Source: Strobilurus pachycystidiatus (taxonomy: Eukaryota; Basidiomycota; Agaricomycetes; Agaricales; Physalacriaceae). Taken from it: a stretch of 64,000 nt of DNA. Shown piece by piece: positions 30,879-41,900 of the stretch. The stretch is from positions 434,001-498,000 of the forward strand of contig JAHLMK010000003.1 of assembly GCA_019915135.1 (NCBI GenBank), given 5' to 3'. The first letter of the stretch is position 1; the number at the start of each line of letters is the position of its first letter. The translations under genes were made by a program, and so were the position numbers. The notes below the pieces were generated by a model. It did not search any database, was not told the origin of the DNA, and saw only the letters and a list, made by a program, of their open reading frames with translations.

Positions 30879-31851
30879 ATGACGCCTCCACCACACCCTC
30901 AAATTCTGGACTCGTTGGTGTGGATCCTCATCGACGACATGGCTTATTCTGCTCCTGCGGAACACCCAACATTGTGCAATATTGTCCTCCAATATCTTGC
31001 AGAGGATCCAGAATGCAGACCGCCCCCTTTCATGCCCGATACTACCTTCAAGTCCGGGGATCTGCCCATCTGCCCACCCATTCCCAACATTGACCTTCCG
31101 CCCGAGCCTGCAGCAGCAGTAGAAGACGCCAACAAAAAAGCACGGAGAGCCGCCAAACGTGCCCAACTTGACTGAGAGGAGGAGTGTGAGGCCTTGCAGG
31201 AATCCGCAGATTTTGCGAGAGCTGCAGAGTTAAAGGAGTTTGAGCGACAAGCATCAGATCACTCGCAGAAGATCCTGGAATTTTCAAAGTACCAGGACAA
31301 CTTCGCCGCTTTCTAAGAGAGTCATGAGGAATGGTGGTTGGTTCTTCATTTGTGGAATATCTCAAAGAAAGAGGCGGAGAGGAAGAAGGCGGGCAGTCTG
31401 TTTACGCGTAAGAGAGCAAGAGAGGAGAACAGTAACAATGAATTGCAGGATCTCGCAAAGAAAAAGACCAAAAAAGGGAAAGACAAAGGCGGTGGAGGCC
31501 CGCACGCGGTACATGCAACAGTTTGAGGATCACTGTGAGTACTTATTTGCTCTGATTTGTTGTGTGCTCACCGGGGATTTGCAGAATGCAAACTTTGCAC
31601 CAAGCACGACAAGAAGCCTTGTATTTGGGGTGGGCCTCCGGCCAAATTGTGCAACTGCCAACAAATGCATCAAGACCAAGTGCGCGTGTGGCCTTCCGGC
31701 CCGCCACATGGATGATCAAGGGTTGAATTCACGCAAGGCTTCACACATGAAGCAGATAAATAAGCTGGTGTCCAAAATGATGAAGAACATGGACGCGAAA
31801 CTCTGCACAGTGTTTGTGCAAGAGATTGTGAAAACAAAGGTGCAAGAATAG
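30879..31851 (+). pseudogene. Gypsy-2 copy of the antisense accessory gene
   Basis: Antisense to the Gypsy-2 pol. ATG 30879 opens MTPPPHPQILDSLVWILIDD, clearly the homologue of the 332-aa protein. Exon 1 runs to 31534, a 50-nt intron (GTGAGT...TTGCAG) to 31584, and exon 2 to the stop at 31851. Two in-frame stops stand where Gypsy-1 has Trp (near 31172 and 31314), both explained by G-to-A changes. An indel in the Lys-rich region and another in the cysteine cluster shift the frame. CKLC and later cysteines are still readable. Confidence 0.8.
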
Positions 31852-31993
31852 AACAAGGATGAAAGTCTGTCTAGAAAAAGAAGAGAAAGATGAAAAGAAA
31901 GAGGAGAATGAAGAAAAGGAGTAGATAGAGAAAATAATATGTTTTTCTTTTTCTTGAGTTTTTTTGGTGTAAATTTAAGAGCAGAATCTAAAT

Positions 31994-32445
31994 TAGACAT
32001 GATCACGAGTGTCTATTTGGATGTATCCGACATCCGAACCACAAATATGTGCACCTCAAACCCAGATATTTGTATTCGGATGGATATCCGACATTGCATC
32101 CGAGATAATTGTTCAATATCCGAATATTTGTGAATATTCATCCGAATATATTCGAATATATCTGAATATCCATGAGTATTGGCATAATATTGCATCAAGA
32201 GCAGTCTGAAACCATACCTACTATGAAGTTATGGTATTACATTGTGTCTAAATGTCAATTAGAGTCACATAGCTAACACAGAACACTCATATACTACAGC
32301 CCACACTATCATGTCTCGGATGTCTGCTCAGAAAGTGGACATCCGACATCTGAGAGGCATCCGACATCCGAGAGGTATCCGACATCTGACATCCGAATAT
32401 CTTCGGATGTCGGATACAAATATAATTGAAATATCCAAAAATATC
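31994..32445 (+). mobile_element. hAT-like MITE family M3, copy E2, 3'-truncated
   Basis: Starts TAGACATGATCACGAGTG at 31994 and follows copy E1 to about 32445, where the last about 25 bp and the right terminal repeat are missing. It lies between the accessory pseudogene and pol of Gypsy-2, and a few bases of Gypsy-2 are lost at the right junction. Confidence 0.8.
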
Positions 32446-35400
32446 GCTTAGTTGGCAAAGCATCGCAAAACAGAGTGAGGTAAGAAAAACTGAGATAGTA
32501 AAAAAATTTCCTTGAAGAGGCTTATTACGCTGTAGCAGCCTGGAATTTTAGTTTTTTAGAATAACGCAAATGAAAGCCCGCAATCAGCTCATCCGCAATA
32601 ATATCATCAACGTCCATCCAAGAGAACTCTCTATCTGTGTTTTTGTAACCAGACCATTGCACATAATAGTAAAGAAAAGTCTGATATCTTCTATCTAACT
32701 TGACGTCTAGTATTTTAAAGACTTCATAGTGAATTTCTTTTTTAACTTTGACGAAAAGAGGTGGGAACTCCAAACAATTATGAATAGTGTTTTCTTCAAA
32801 GGGTTTTAATTGGGACACGTGGAATACTGGATGAACAAGACAAAGGTAGTCGGGTAGCCGCAATGTAAAGGTGTTAGAAATGGTTTGAGCAACAATTGAG
32901 AATGGATCAAGATGAGTTTCTGAGAATTTTTGGGTTAGTCAAGTAGTGTTGATGTAGTTGGCCAGGAGGTAGACACAATTACCAATCCAAAAGTCTGGAG
33001 CAGCTATCCATTTCTTATCAGCCTTGTAATGAGATTGAGCAAGGGAAATCTCATTTCTAAGCATCGCATACAATTTGTCTAAATTTATGATAAAGTTGCG
33101 TGCTTGAGTGAAGGCTAAATCCCGTTTCAGATACATTATAATGAAAGGGTGATATTCTTTGTTGGTAAAGAAAGGGGAGATACCAGTAAGTGCGTTGGGA
33201 ACGTTGTTGTACGCAAATTCTGCAGAGCCAAGAGTTGATCCTAGTTGTCCTGCTGGTAAGAACAGTAAATGCAAAGGTATGGTTCCAAGGTCTGATTGAC
33301 GCGTTTAGTTTGACTATCTGCTTCAGAATGGTGTCCCGAAGTGAAGTAAACTTTATATTGAGAGCCTAAGCAAGAGCGCGGGTGAAATAAGCAATAAATT
33401 CGGAGTCTCGGTCAGAGGTGACATGCAATGGGATTCTATGCTTGAAAAAGACATGAAAAACAAAGAGATGAGTTAGCTGCTTTGAAGTGATGGTGTCATG
33501 AGTGGGAATGAAGATAGCCTGCTTGAAGACTCAATCGACGATGACCAGAATCACGGTGAACTCATTTAAAGAAGGAAGTTCTTCAATAAAGTTTAGAGAA
33601 ATGAATTCTTAAGGACGCAGGGATATAAGCAACGATTTGAATAAACCATAAAGACAATGGCGTGTAGATTTATTCCTGCCACAAACAGTACAAGACTTGA
33701 CGTAATGGCAGACAAATTCACAAATCTTAGATCAAGTGTAACCTCGCCAAATTAACTTAAGAGTGTGATTCTAACTAGAGTAGCAAGTAAAGATATGATT
33801 GTGATGAAGACGGAGAACCCGTAAGCGGAGATCCAAGTAGTTAAGAACATAAATGTGGCCGTCTATCCTAAATAGACCTGCATAATTGGAGGTCCATCAA
33901 GAATTAGAAAGATCATCTGCAAGGGCTAGTCTTGCTTGGACTTCTGGATCCTCGTCGTAAGACTTCTTGATATTGGAGTGCAGAGACTTCAGATTCATGA
34001 TGACAGAGGCCCAAAAGGCAGGATAGGTGGTGCGCAGTGAGGAGAATGACTGCTCCTGGGTGAAGACTGGCCTGAAGTTGTGCGGATTCACGGCTGCATA
34101 TGAATTGTCATCTTGCGCGTAAACATCCCAACGTCTAATAAGAGCGTTCAGCTTCCTGCCTTTGAAACCAGGCCAAAAACAAATAATCATGTTGAACGCA
34201 GGGAGGTACTCAGACCATTAAACCTGGTAATAAGTAAGAAGCTTGGTTGTTAAAAAATATTTCAGGTTCTTGTAGTCTGTTACCATATTGACAGAGAAAG
34301 TCAAGATAGTGACGCCACTCTTGAAAAAAGTTGAAAATGAAAAAAGTTCCTTATTATAAATGTTGTAGTTGAGCTTTAAATAGGGTGAGACTGTGAGAAT
34401 AAAATGCAATAGGATGAAAGTCATCATTGTCACCAATGATAGAAAAGTAGCTGCAATGGCGTAGTCGGAGGCGTCAATTTCAACAACAAATTGGTGTTGA
34501 AGTTGTCAATGAACAAGAACAGGCCCCTAAGTGAAAATTTTCTTGAGAGTGATGAAGACAGAGTAGTTAAAATCTTCAAAACTTCATTTGAGATCTTTTT
34601 TTGTAAGGTGAATAAGCGGCTTAGCAATTTTGAAGTAATCTTCTATGAAACGTTGATAGAAATTGATAAAACTAAAAAAAATTGGATGTTCTTAACTTTG
34701 TAAGGCTTCAATCACTCAACAATAGCTTTGACTTTATTATTAGACATTTGGAGACTCTTTAAGGACATGATGAAATCAAGGTACTCGACAGTGTCTTAGT
34801 GAAACTCACACTTGGAGAGTTTGAGGAAAAGCTCATGAGTGCAGAGCTGCTTGAGCACCTCTTGAACGTTCTTGACGTGGTCTTTCATGTTATTGGAATA
34901 GATCAAGATAGACAACAACTGATACATTAAGCATATCAGAGAAGATGTCGTTAACAAAATGTTAAAATATAACTGGTGTATTAGTCAGCTCTTCGTGCAT
35001 AACTCTCCATTCAAAAAATCCATAACGGGTATGGAAAGAAGTCTTTTATTCATTACTTTCAATTATTCAAATAAGATGATAGGCGTGTTGGATGTTCATT
35101 TTTGTATAGATTTTGACAGAGCAGGCTGTGTCAAGGAAGTTTGTAATAAGAGAAAGTGGATAGCAATCCTTCGTTGTGATTTTGTTAAAATTTTGGAAGT
35201 CTATACAGAGTCGGAGGTCCTCCAGCTTCTTACAAACAAAAGAAACCAGAGCTCTGATGGAGAATTGTGACAAAGTGATAAAACTGATTGCCAAATTTTC
35301 ATTTATAAATTTTCAAAGGGCTTTGAATTCCACTTCAGAGAGAGAGAATAAATGGGACTTAGCTTGGAGAGCAAAGTCCCGTTCTCAAGATTGATCTTAT

Positions 35401-36590
35401 GATTGTAAGGACATTTTTCCAGAAGCACTTCCGAAAAAAAGTTGCTGAAGACATCTGGGTAGTTTTGGTACTCCGGGAGGATATCCAAGACGTTTACTAA
35501 TTAAACCTTGGCAATCCATAAAAAGACATCAAGATCAGGCTGCATTAAGAACTGCTGAGAGCCAGGCTCTTTGCAAGCACAGATGTACACAGCAGCGAAT
35601 ATGACAGAGACCTTGGGTGAAGAAGAGATGATGAAATGATCGCTTGGAGGGTATTTGTAGATTAGTTCAAAGGAAAAAGATGGCTTCTTTCTAGATTTTT
35701 GAAAAAGAGGAGCAAGAGGGAGAGTTTTTGGACGATCGCTAGATGTGAGCAGATCTTCAAAGGAAAAGTCAGCAGCGGAGAGCGGATCTTCTGCTGATGC
35801 AGATGAGTCTATGGAAAATGCATCATCAACTGGATAAAAGTTTTGCAAAGCAGATGGTTCACCCGTAGCGGTGTGCCGGAAGGCAACATTGTTCTCCGAC
35901 CAATCAACTAACAGGTTACATTACAACAGTATTGGAGGTCAAGTTCATGGCTGTGGACAAGCGGACCCGGTGGCCGATGGCGTGCTTGCCACGTGGGTCG
36001 TCGCTGTAGTCTACATGACTTGTTTTGTACTTTTTTCCTTACCGTTTGCAACAACCACTGTTTGGCTTTGCAAAGGTCCTGCTCCGTACCTCCCTAGGCT
36101 GCTCAATCCTCGGTCTATATCTATCAAACAATGTAGCCAATTATATTTAAGCATAACATTGCAGGTAAAATCAAGAAAAATAACATAGAAAGTTATAGAC
36201 AGAGAATTTTTAAAAGAAAAGGTAACCGTAAGGGTAACTGTTTAAGTAATAGTAGAGCCAAATGAACCGTTTAAGAGTCAAAGCTTCACAGGTGCAGTAT
36301 CCGAGGTGGGAATGTAATGTTTGAGAATAAAACGAGTGTCAATAAAGCAGTTGAATGACCCAGAATTGACCAACGCAGAAAGGCAAACCTTTGCAAAATT
36401 CAAAAGATGAAGGGGTTGTGGAAAGAACAATGGTGTTAAGAGTAACAAATTAGTATGTACAGTTGCTGGAGTCAACGTAGCTCTGATTGTGCACTAAGGT
36501 ATCGGAGCTACTCTCTATTTTTTTGAACTCGCAGCGTCTGATGGTGATCAGCTTTAGAAGTTGAAGTTTGAGCACCACATGCCTTGAGAC
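32446..36590 (-). pseudogene. pol: Gypsy-2 pol and end of gag
   Basis: From high to low coordinates: last gag codons (36510-36590) with an A7-TAG version of the gag/pol junction, protease (about 36280-36475), linker, RT and RNase H (about 34000-35500), integrase (about 32950-33830) and chromodomain (32540-32720). Many stops, frameshifts and small deletions. It keeps about 20 nt at the RNase H/INT boundary (about 33820-33840) that Gypsy-1 lacks, so in this one respect it is closer to the ancestor. Confidence 0.85.
35919..36135. mobile_element. Unclassified insertion of about 217 bp in Gypsy-2 pol
   Basis: Compared with Gypsy-1 around 7565-7600, extra DNA lies between GGTTA and GTAGCC. It starts CATTACAACAG, ends AAACAAT, and is richer in GC than the mutated DNA around it. 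The outer bases TACATT...AATGTA form a 6-bp inverted repeat. I found no similar sequence in the window. Confidence 0.5.
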
Positions 36591-37358
36591 TGTCCAAAGT
36601 GTACACTGGTGAAAGGAGCATCAGTTCCTGTGAGCAAAACTGGAGAGACACTGTGTGCAAACCTTGCAGAGCCAAAATGCGAAGATGAAGACAAGAAGCA
36701 AGCTGCAACACAGTGGGGATCAAACTCGCAACTCTGGGGCGCCCTAGACCCAGCATTAGCTGGCAGACAGCACTGAGCCTAGGCCAGATGATGACAGATT
36801 AATCCTGAGAAAGTGCAAAGTTATTCCATGTCACATGGCTGAGATATGGGTAACTTAACATATGGCATCAGAAGTGATCTTCTGGAATGATTGACAGATG
36901 CTGTCATGATTGACAGTTTCTGTGATCGGAGATAGCATCCCTAAGTAGGAAAGATAGCCTTGAGGCTGGTGAGTCAAGAAAGGAAGTCAGTAGCATGAGG
37001 CTACATCTCCAAAAATGAAAATTACCCGCAAATGCATTTGAGCTCATTTGGAGAAAAATTGATACCACACATGGGCATGATGGTGTGACATTTCCAAACT
37101 CATGGGATGGGTCCTGGACATCATAAGAGGCATGAGAGTGCAATCAGCAATATGGTAGCTATGACCGATGTCTTATGATTTGCAATTTACTGCCAAATAA
37201 TTCTGAGCTCATTTGGAGAAAATTGAGATACCACAATAAGAACACTGCTGCTCAGTGCCAGACTGTACTGAGTGAGCTCAGACAGTATGTGGGAGTATGT
37301 GAGAGGTGCAGAGGCCTCTGAAAACCCTCCCTACCCTTGGAATCTGCTTTTACTTCGA
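36591..37358 (-). mobile_element. Ngaro-like terminal fragment (768 bp)
   Basis: Reverse-oriented 5' part of the Ngaro unit: module R1 from its terminus TCGAAG (37358) and about 195 bp of the next module, ending within GGACAGTCTC at the Gypsy-2 junction, where CTC is shared by both sides. Several substitutions separate it from the array copies. Confidence 0.8.
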
Positions 37359-40241
37359 CCAAGGGAGGCCCTGTGTCATTTATCAAAAACACCTCTGCAC
37401 CGACACAAACAAAGAAGAAGGGTAAAAATAAAGAGGCTTCTGTCGCCACTAACAGTAAGGCTTCTTTTGCCCAAGTGTCCAAGTCCTTTACCGTTGCTAC
37501 AGTATCTATCTCTTCCAATCCCACCACTTCTACTTTGCAATTGTTTGGAATCACAGTGGCGTCAATCGTAACACCTGCTGGTCCATCAAATGTCAAACAG
37601 AATATACTTGTGATGTCAGTTGAAGAGCGCACAAAAGCGCTTGTAGATTCTAAGACGGCCGGATTGTCGCGTTTGCGTTCTCTTGTCAATATGAGTCGCT
37701 GAGACGTACAGTCACTCCAAACACGGGTTGCAAAATCCACAGCAACACACCCTGTTACGCCTGTCATATCGAAATGGGTTAAGAAGGGATTACAGAAACA
37801 TATCATTGTATGTTTTGAGTCTGTTCTCATCATGTTAATTCTGAATGCACGTTGTTTAGAGAGCTGAACGCAAGATACAGTTCAACATGCCCGATCATAG
37901 GGTGGAGGAAGAAGGAAGTCGTTCACCCAATATGGCTATCTGACTGGCGCTCCCAGTCCTTGGAAAAGAAGCTTGACAAGTGCAGCAGTTTCCTGACATT
38001 CATTATGTCATGACAGAAAGTTGCGCCAGCTTCCTTGACCGCAGCTCTTTTTGAGCCTTGGGCAGATGTAACAGCCCGTTATTGTGCCACGCGTACGTGC
38101 TGTCTGCTTTGCTGGAACTCTACTCATCGTGTCCTAGTTCCTTTGGCCCGCGGCAAAAATGAGAAGGAATATCATCTGTCCATGAATATTCTCAAAATCA
38201 TTGAAGAGACAGAGTTGCGAGACCTCGGCTTATTCGTTAACTGTATCAATATTGTGCAGAAACCTCCGCAAAACACGATATCACAGTATCTCAGGTAAAT
38301 TGATCCCGCATTGTGAGAGTTCATTTTGACGCGGTATCAGGGATATTGATGAGATTCTCACTGTCATGTTATCAAACAAAGTACCTTTTTGCAGGTGGTC
38401 TCTTTCACAATCCCGATACCTGGCGTTTTTTCCACCTCCTTGGAGCCAAAGGCACTGACAGTGTTCACTATGTTGACACCTGTGGTCTTAGAACCATTGT
38501 CTTGCTAATTCAAGGGTCAAAAAACTGAGTTTGCGTTGATCGTGACTTTCACTTCAATGACATGTATAAATACATCAAGTTCTGGGCAAACAATTGCGAG
38601 ACAAAGCAATACAATGACATGAACACTGGTGCTGTTCTCATGCAACCCCAGGACAGTATGTACATGTACAAACCATTCAAGACTTAATGACATATTGCCT
38701 TGACCTCCTTCAGTATCATGAGACCCATGACAGAGCACTATACGTTCAATATCAAAGTTTCTGTCATGTGAGGTGGACACTTCTTAAACCGATACGTCAT
38801 GAAGGATGCTATCACAGGACTCATTCTCACCAATATCCTTGACTTCTCAGTTACAAACACTATGCACATTAAAGCATGGGCGCTCTACGCAAGGTTCCTC
38901 ATATTTTAGTGTCAATCAACAGTTTCTGGTAAGCCACTTCTTTGTTTCTCTCACAAATTCCTTACCTACGCTTCCTAGGTCGCAAGGACAAAATCTTTCA
39001 GCTCAATCCAGCGTCGTTTGAGTCTTTCATGGAGATTTTACGTCTTGGCTTGGTGATTCTTTCTGGTCAAATTATCCTGACTCAAACAAACCATGAGCTT
39101 GTAACTGTGGAATGCTTGCTAGCCAAAGAGATCTTTAAGGTCTTCATCACAAACCACCGCCAGTCATTTGTTGTACGCCCCAGCAACTCTACAACTTTTG
39201 ATCATCCAGATACCGGTGACTTCATCGCAAATTACGCTGTTGCTTTTCTTTACTGTCTGTGGAGATGCATGAAACTGGCCGGAGAGCAGTTCAACAAGTT
39301 TGCAGATACTGAAGAAAACTAACAACTTCAGCCGAAGGTTCTGAAGCCCATCTTCAATTGCGTCTGAACGCAGCCGTTTTTGCACATGGCAACGTCTACC
39401 AAGACTTCATCACCTGTGGAAGGCGCTGATGATTCTGACTCTGATGGGGCCAAAGACGTTGACATGTTCAAATACAACGTCAATATCACAGAATATCACA
39501 GAGACGGAATTACTCAATTAAATTATCGTTAGCACTGATGTTGATAGGAGTATATTAAAGAAATCTACTCCTGAGGTAAAATTCAGTGTCATATGCAATG
39601 CCGTAGCTAATAGTCCGTATTGTATAGTCACCGTCGGAGGAAAGCTTTGATGACACCCAATTTGACAGAAATACAGAGTATACCGAAGAAGACGTAAGAT
39701 GTTATCATCATCAACACAACTCACTGACCCTTCTATGTGAGCAATTTTACGACAAAACATTCGGATAGCAAAGCCAGTTGCAAGCAAAAGATCCCACTGC
39801 AGTACAGACAACACGGAGAAAAAGGTACAGTACGGTGTTTCACTTGTCGTGGCGACCTGCTGACAATATTGTATAGCTGGTTTCAGTAAAGCACACTGAT
39901 ATTCTGCCAATTACTGACAGTGGCAAATCTGACAATGTTACGGGCAATACCAAGCAGGAGGTACTCCGCACCGTCTTAATGTAAAGAGTTACTGACTTTT
40001 TTTCTGTAGACAATGCCAGGGCAAGAAGCACAGTTGCCGCAGCCAGCTGTCAACAAAGGATCCCGCAATGATAGACACATCATTGATGAAAAGGTGTCCT
40101 ATTCATTGTAAAGACCTGCTGACAAATTGTATATAATTCCAGTAAAGTTTACTGACGTCCCGCCAGCTGTGCAAAGTGGGCAATCTGACAATGATGAGGA
40201 CAATAGCGCGCAAGAGGTACTTTGCATTGTTTATAGTGAGA
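37359..40241 (+). pseudogene. Broken multi-exon gene of unknown function
   Basis: Coding-like text in changing plus-strand frames. A Ser/Thr/Lys-rich start lies at 37340-37700, GRNEKEYHLS-like text around 38150-38298, VDRDFHFNDMYKYIKFWANN (about 38530-38590), RPMTEHYTFNIKVS (about 38722), then an intact stretch of 104 codons from about 39009 to 39320 (LNPASFESFMEILRLGLVIL to NKFADTEEN). I recognise no domain. Small A-run indels and stops (for example near 38527) suggest decay; introns account for some of the breaks. The 3' part contains a duplicated exon. It is bounded on both sides by Ngaro pieces whose termini face inward. Confidence 0.5.
39880..40235 (+). repeat. Duplicated exon-like unit in the unknown gene
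   Basis: Two related segments (about 39885-39962 and 40134-40216) each contain CAGTAAA..TTAC/CAC TGA and a coding-like line reading VK-TD-xP-SG-SDN-N-QE. They are about 250 bp apart with intron-like DNA between. This looks like an exon-plus-intron tandem duplication. Confidence 0.45.
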
Positions 40242-40814
40242 TCGCAGTGAAAGCGGATTCCAAGGGTAGGGAGGGTTTTCAGAGGTTTCTGCACCTCTCA
40301 CACACTCCCACATACTGTCTGAGCTCACTCAGTACAGTCTGGCACTGAGCAGCAGTGTTCTTATTGTGGTATCTCAATTTTCTCCAAATGAGCTCAAAAT
40401 TATTTGGCAGTAAATTGCAAATCACAAAACATCGGTCATAGCTACCATGTTGCTGATTGCACTCTCATGTCTCTTATGATGTCCCGGACCCATCCTATGA
40501 GTTTGGACATGTCACACCATTATGCTCATGTGTGGTATCAACTTTTCTCCAAATGAGCTCAAATGCATTTGCGAGTAATTTCCATTTTTGGAGATGTAGC
40601 CTCATGCTACTGACTTCCTTTCTTGACCTACTAGCCTCAAAGCTATCTCCTCTACCTAGGGATGCTATCTCCGATCACAGGAGCTGTCAATCATGACAGC
40701 ATCTGTCAATCATTTCCAAAAGATCACTTCTGATGCCATGTGTTAAGTTACCCATATCTCAGCCATGTGACATGGAATAACTTCGCAGTTTCCCAGGATC
40801 AATCTGTCATCATC
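40242..40814 (+). repeat. Solo R1 module of the Ngaro-like element (573 bp)
   Basis: Starts TCGCAGTGAAAGCGG (terminus TCGAAGTAAAAGCGG elsewhere) and matches module R1 through CTGTCATCATC, where it stops. R1 in the complete derivative at 61547-62119 is also exactly 573 bp. No target duplication, as expected for tyrosine-recombinase elements. Confidence 0.75.
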
Positions 40815-41312
40815 GGGGAGATCCTTGATCTCTTTCCATCACCATCAAATAATGGTTGATGACCGGAATCGAGTTGTACCCCGCAGCGCAGGGCGCGCCG
40901 TGGGCTCAGGGCGAGCCAATGCTCAGGGCGAGCAGGGACTCAGGACGAGCTCCCACCCACCGCCGGTGGCCGCGACGTCGTTGCGCAATGCAGGATGCAT
41001 TGGAACACGCAGTGCGCCGTGTTCGAGTCAGGTTGATTCCGCTGTAGGGCACAGCCGGGAGCAGGACACTCCCTAATGTAATATACATTATTTGATTGTG
41101 CCCAAACCTTAGAGACAGACGCCCGCAACGAGCGCAAAGGCGCGACAAGCAACGACGGCAACAACGACCAAAGCCCAGAAATGCCCCACCAAAATGAGCC
41201 AATGAGACGGCGGCAGTCTCTAATGTCTGGCTGCGTCATCATTATGTCACGACATATGATGACACTCCAGACTTGAGACATGACCACCTGATGACCACCT
41301 CGGTGCTCGCCC
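40815..41312. other. GC-rich upstream region of the gag-like gene
   Basis: Contains short direct repeats of GCTCAGGGCGAGC (about 40905-40933) and a dense dyad region around 41228-41265 (TGCGTCATCA ... ATGATGACAC) that could be a bZIP-type site. No coding sequence supported. Confidence 0.35.
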
Positions 41313-41318
41313 TATAAG
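41313..41318 (+). promoter_or_regulatory. TATA box of the gag-like gene
   Basis: TATAAG, the last TATA-like box before an about 590-nt stretch with no ATG in any frame, which ends at the start codon 41901. Confidence 0.5.
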
Positions 41319-41900
41319 AACCTGACGCGCGTCTTTGGTTTCCCATTTCTTTCTTTCTTTCCTTCTCCCGTCCACCCTGCCCGCCAGCCCATCCCTCTTG
41401 CCAGTGTTCAGCCTTTGAGCGCGCAGCCGCTACACTGGAGTCGGATCCTGTCGACTCCTCGCCGTCCAAGGCCACAAAAAGCGCCAAGACCAACTCATCA
41501 CGGTCTGCCTCGTCCCTCTCGAGAGAACTCATCTCATCGCGCCGCAACATTGACCCCGCAGTCTTTTGTTCCCTCAGGAACCTTGACTTCAGCAAACACG
41601 CAGGCTCAGCCGGACCTTCTCCCGCCACCTCTCCTGTAATTTCCTCTCTCTCGCCGTCAGGCCCTCCTCCGCCGTCTCCATTCAGTTTAGAATCGTTGAC
41701 CTCCGCCTCGGCCTCTGCCTCGCATCAATCCACTCCTTCCAAACGCAAACAATCACCTGAACTCCCTGATATTGATAACCAGTGCGTATCCGTCCGTCGC
41801 CGTCCACTCTCCATTGACGGCCCTTATAGGCAACAATCGGTATCCACAAGTACCTCAATCAATACTCTTGACCCTCCCTTACGACGACCTTGACGTGAAC

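Larger units (their letters stand above)
27759..36590 (-). mobile_element. Gypsy-2: decayed, 5'-truncated relative of Gypsy-1
   Basis: Reverse-oriented copy of the Gypsy-1 family. It keeps the 3' LTR (27759-30627 with insertions), the antisense accessory gene, pol and the last codons of gag, and is cut off at 36590 against a Ngaro fragment. Most differences from Gypsy-1 that I checked are C-to-T or G-to-A, often at CG, and create many stops. It holds at least seven later insertions. Confidence 0.9.

Noticed and set aside
41402..41893. Long open frame (SRELISSRRNIDP...) before the gag-like gene
   Set aside because: No ATG, a different frame from the gene, no splice site that joins it in phase, and it lies in an ATG-free pyrimidine-rich leader.
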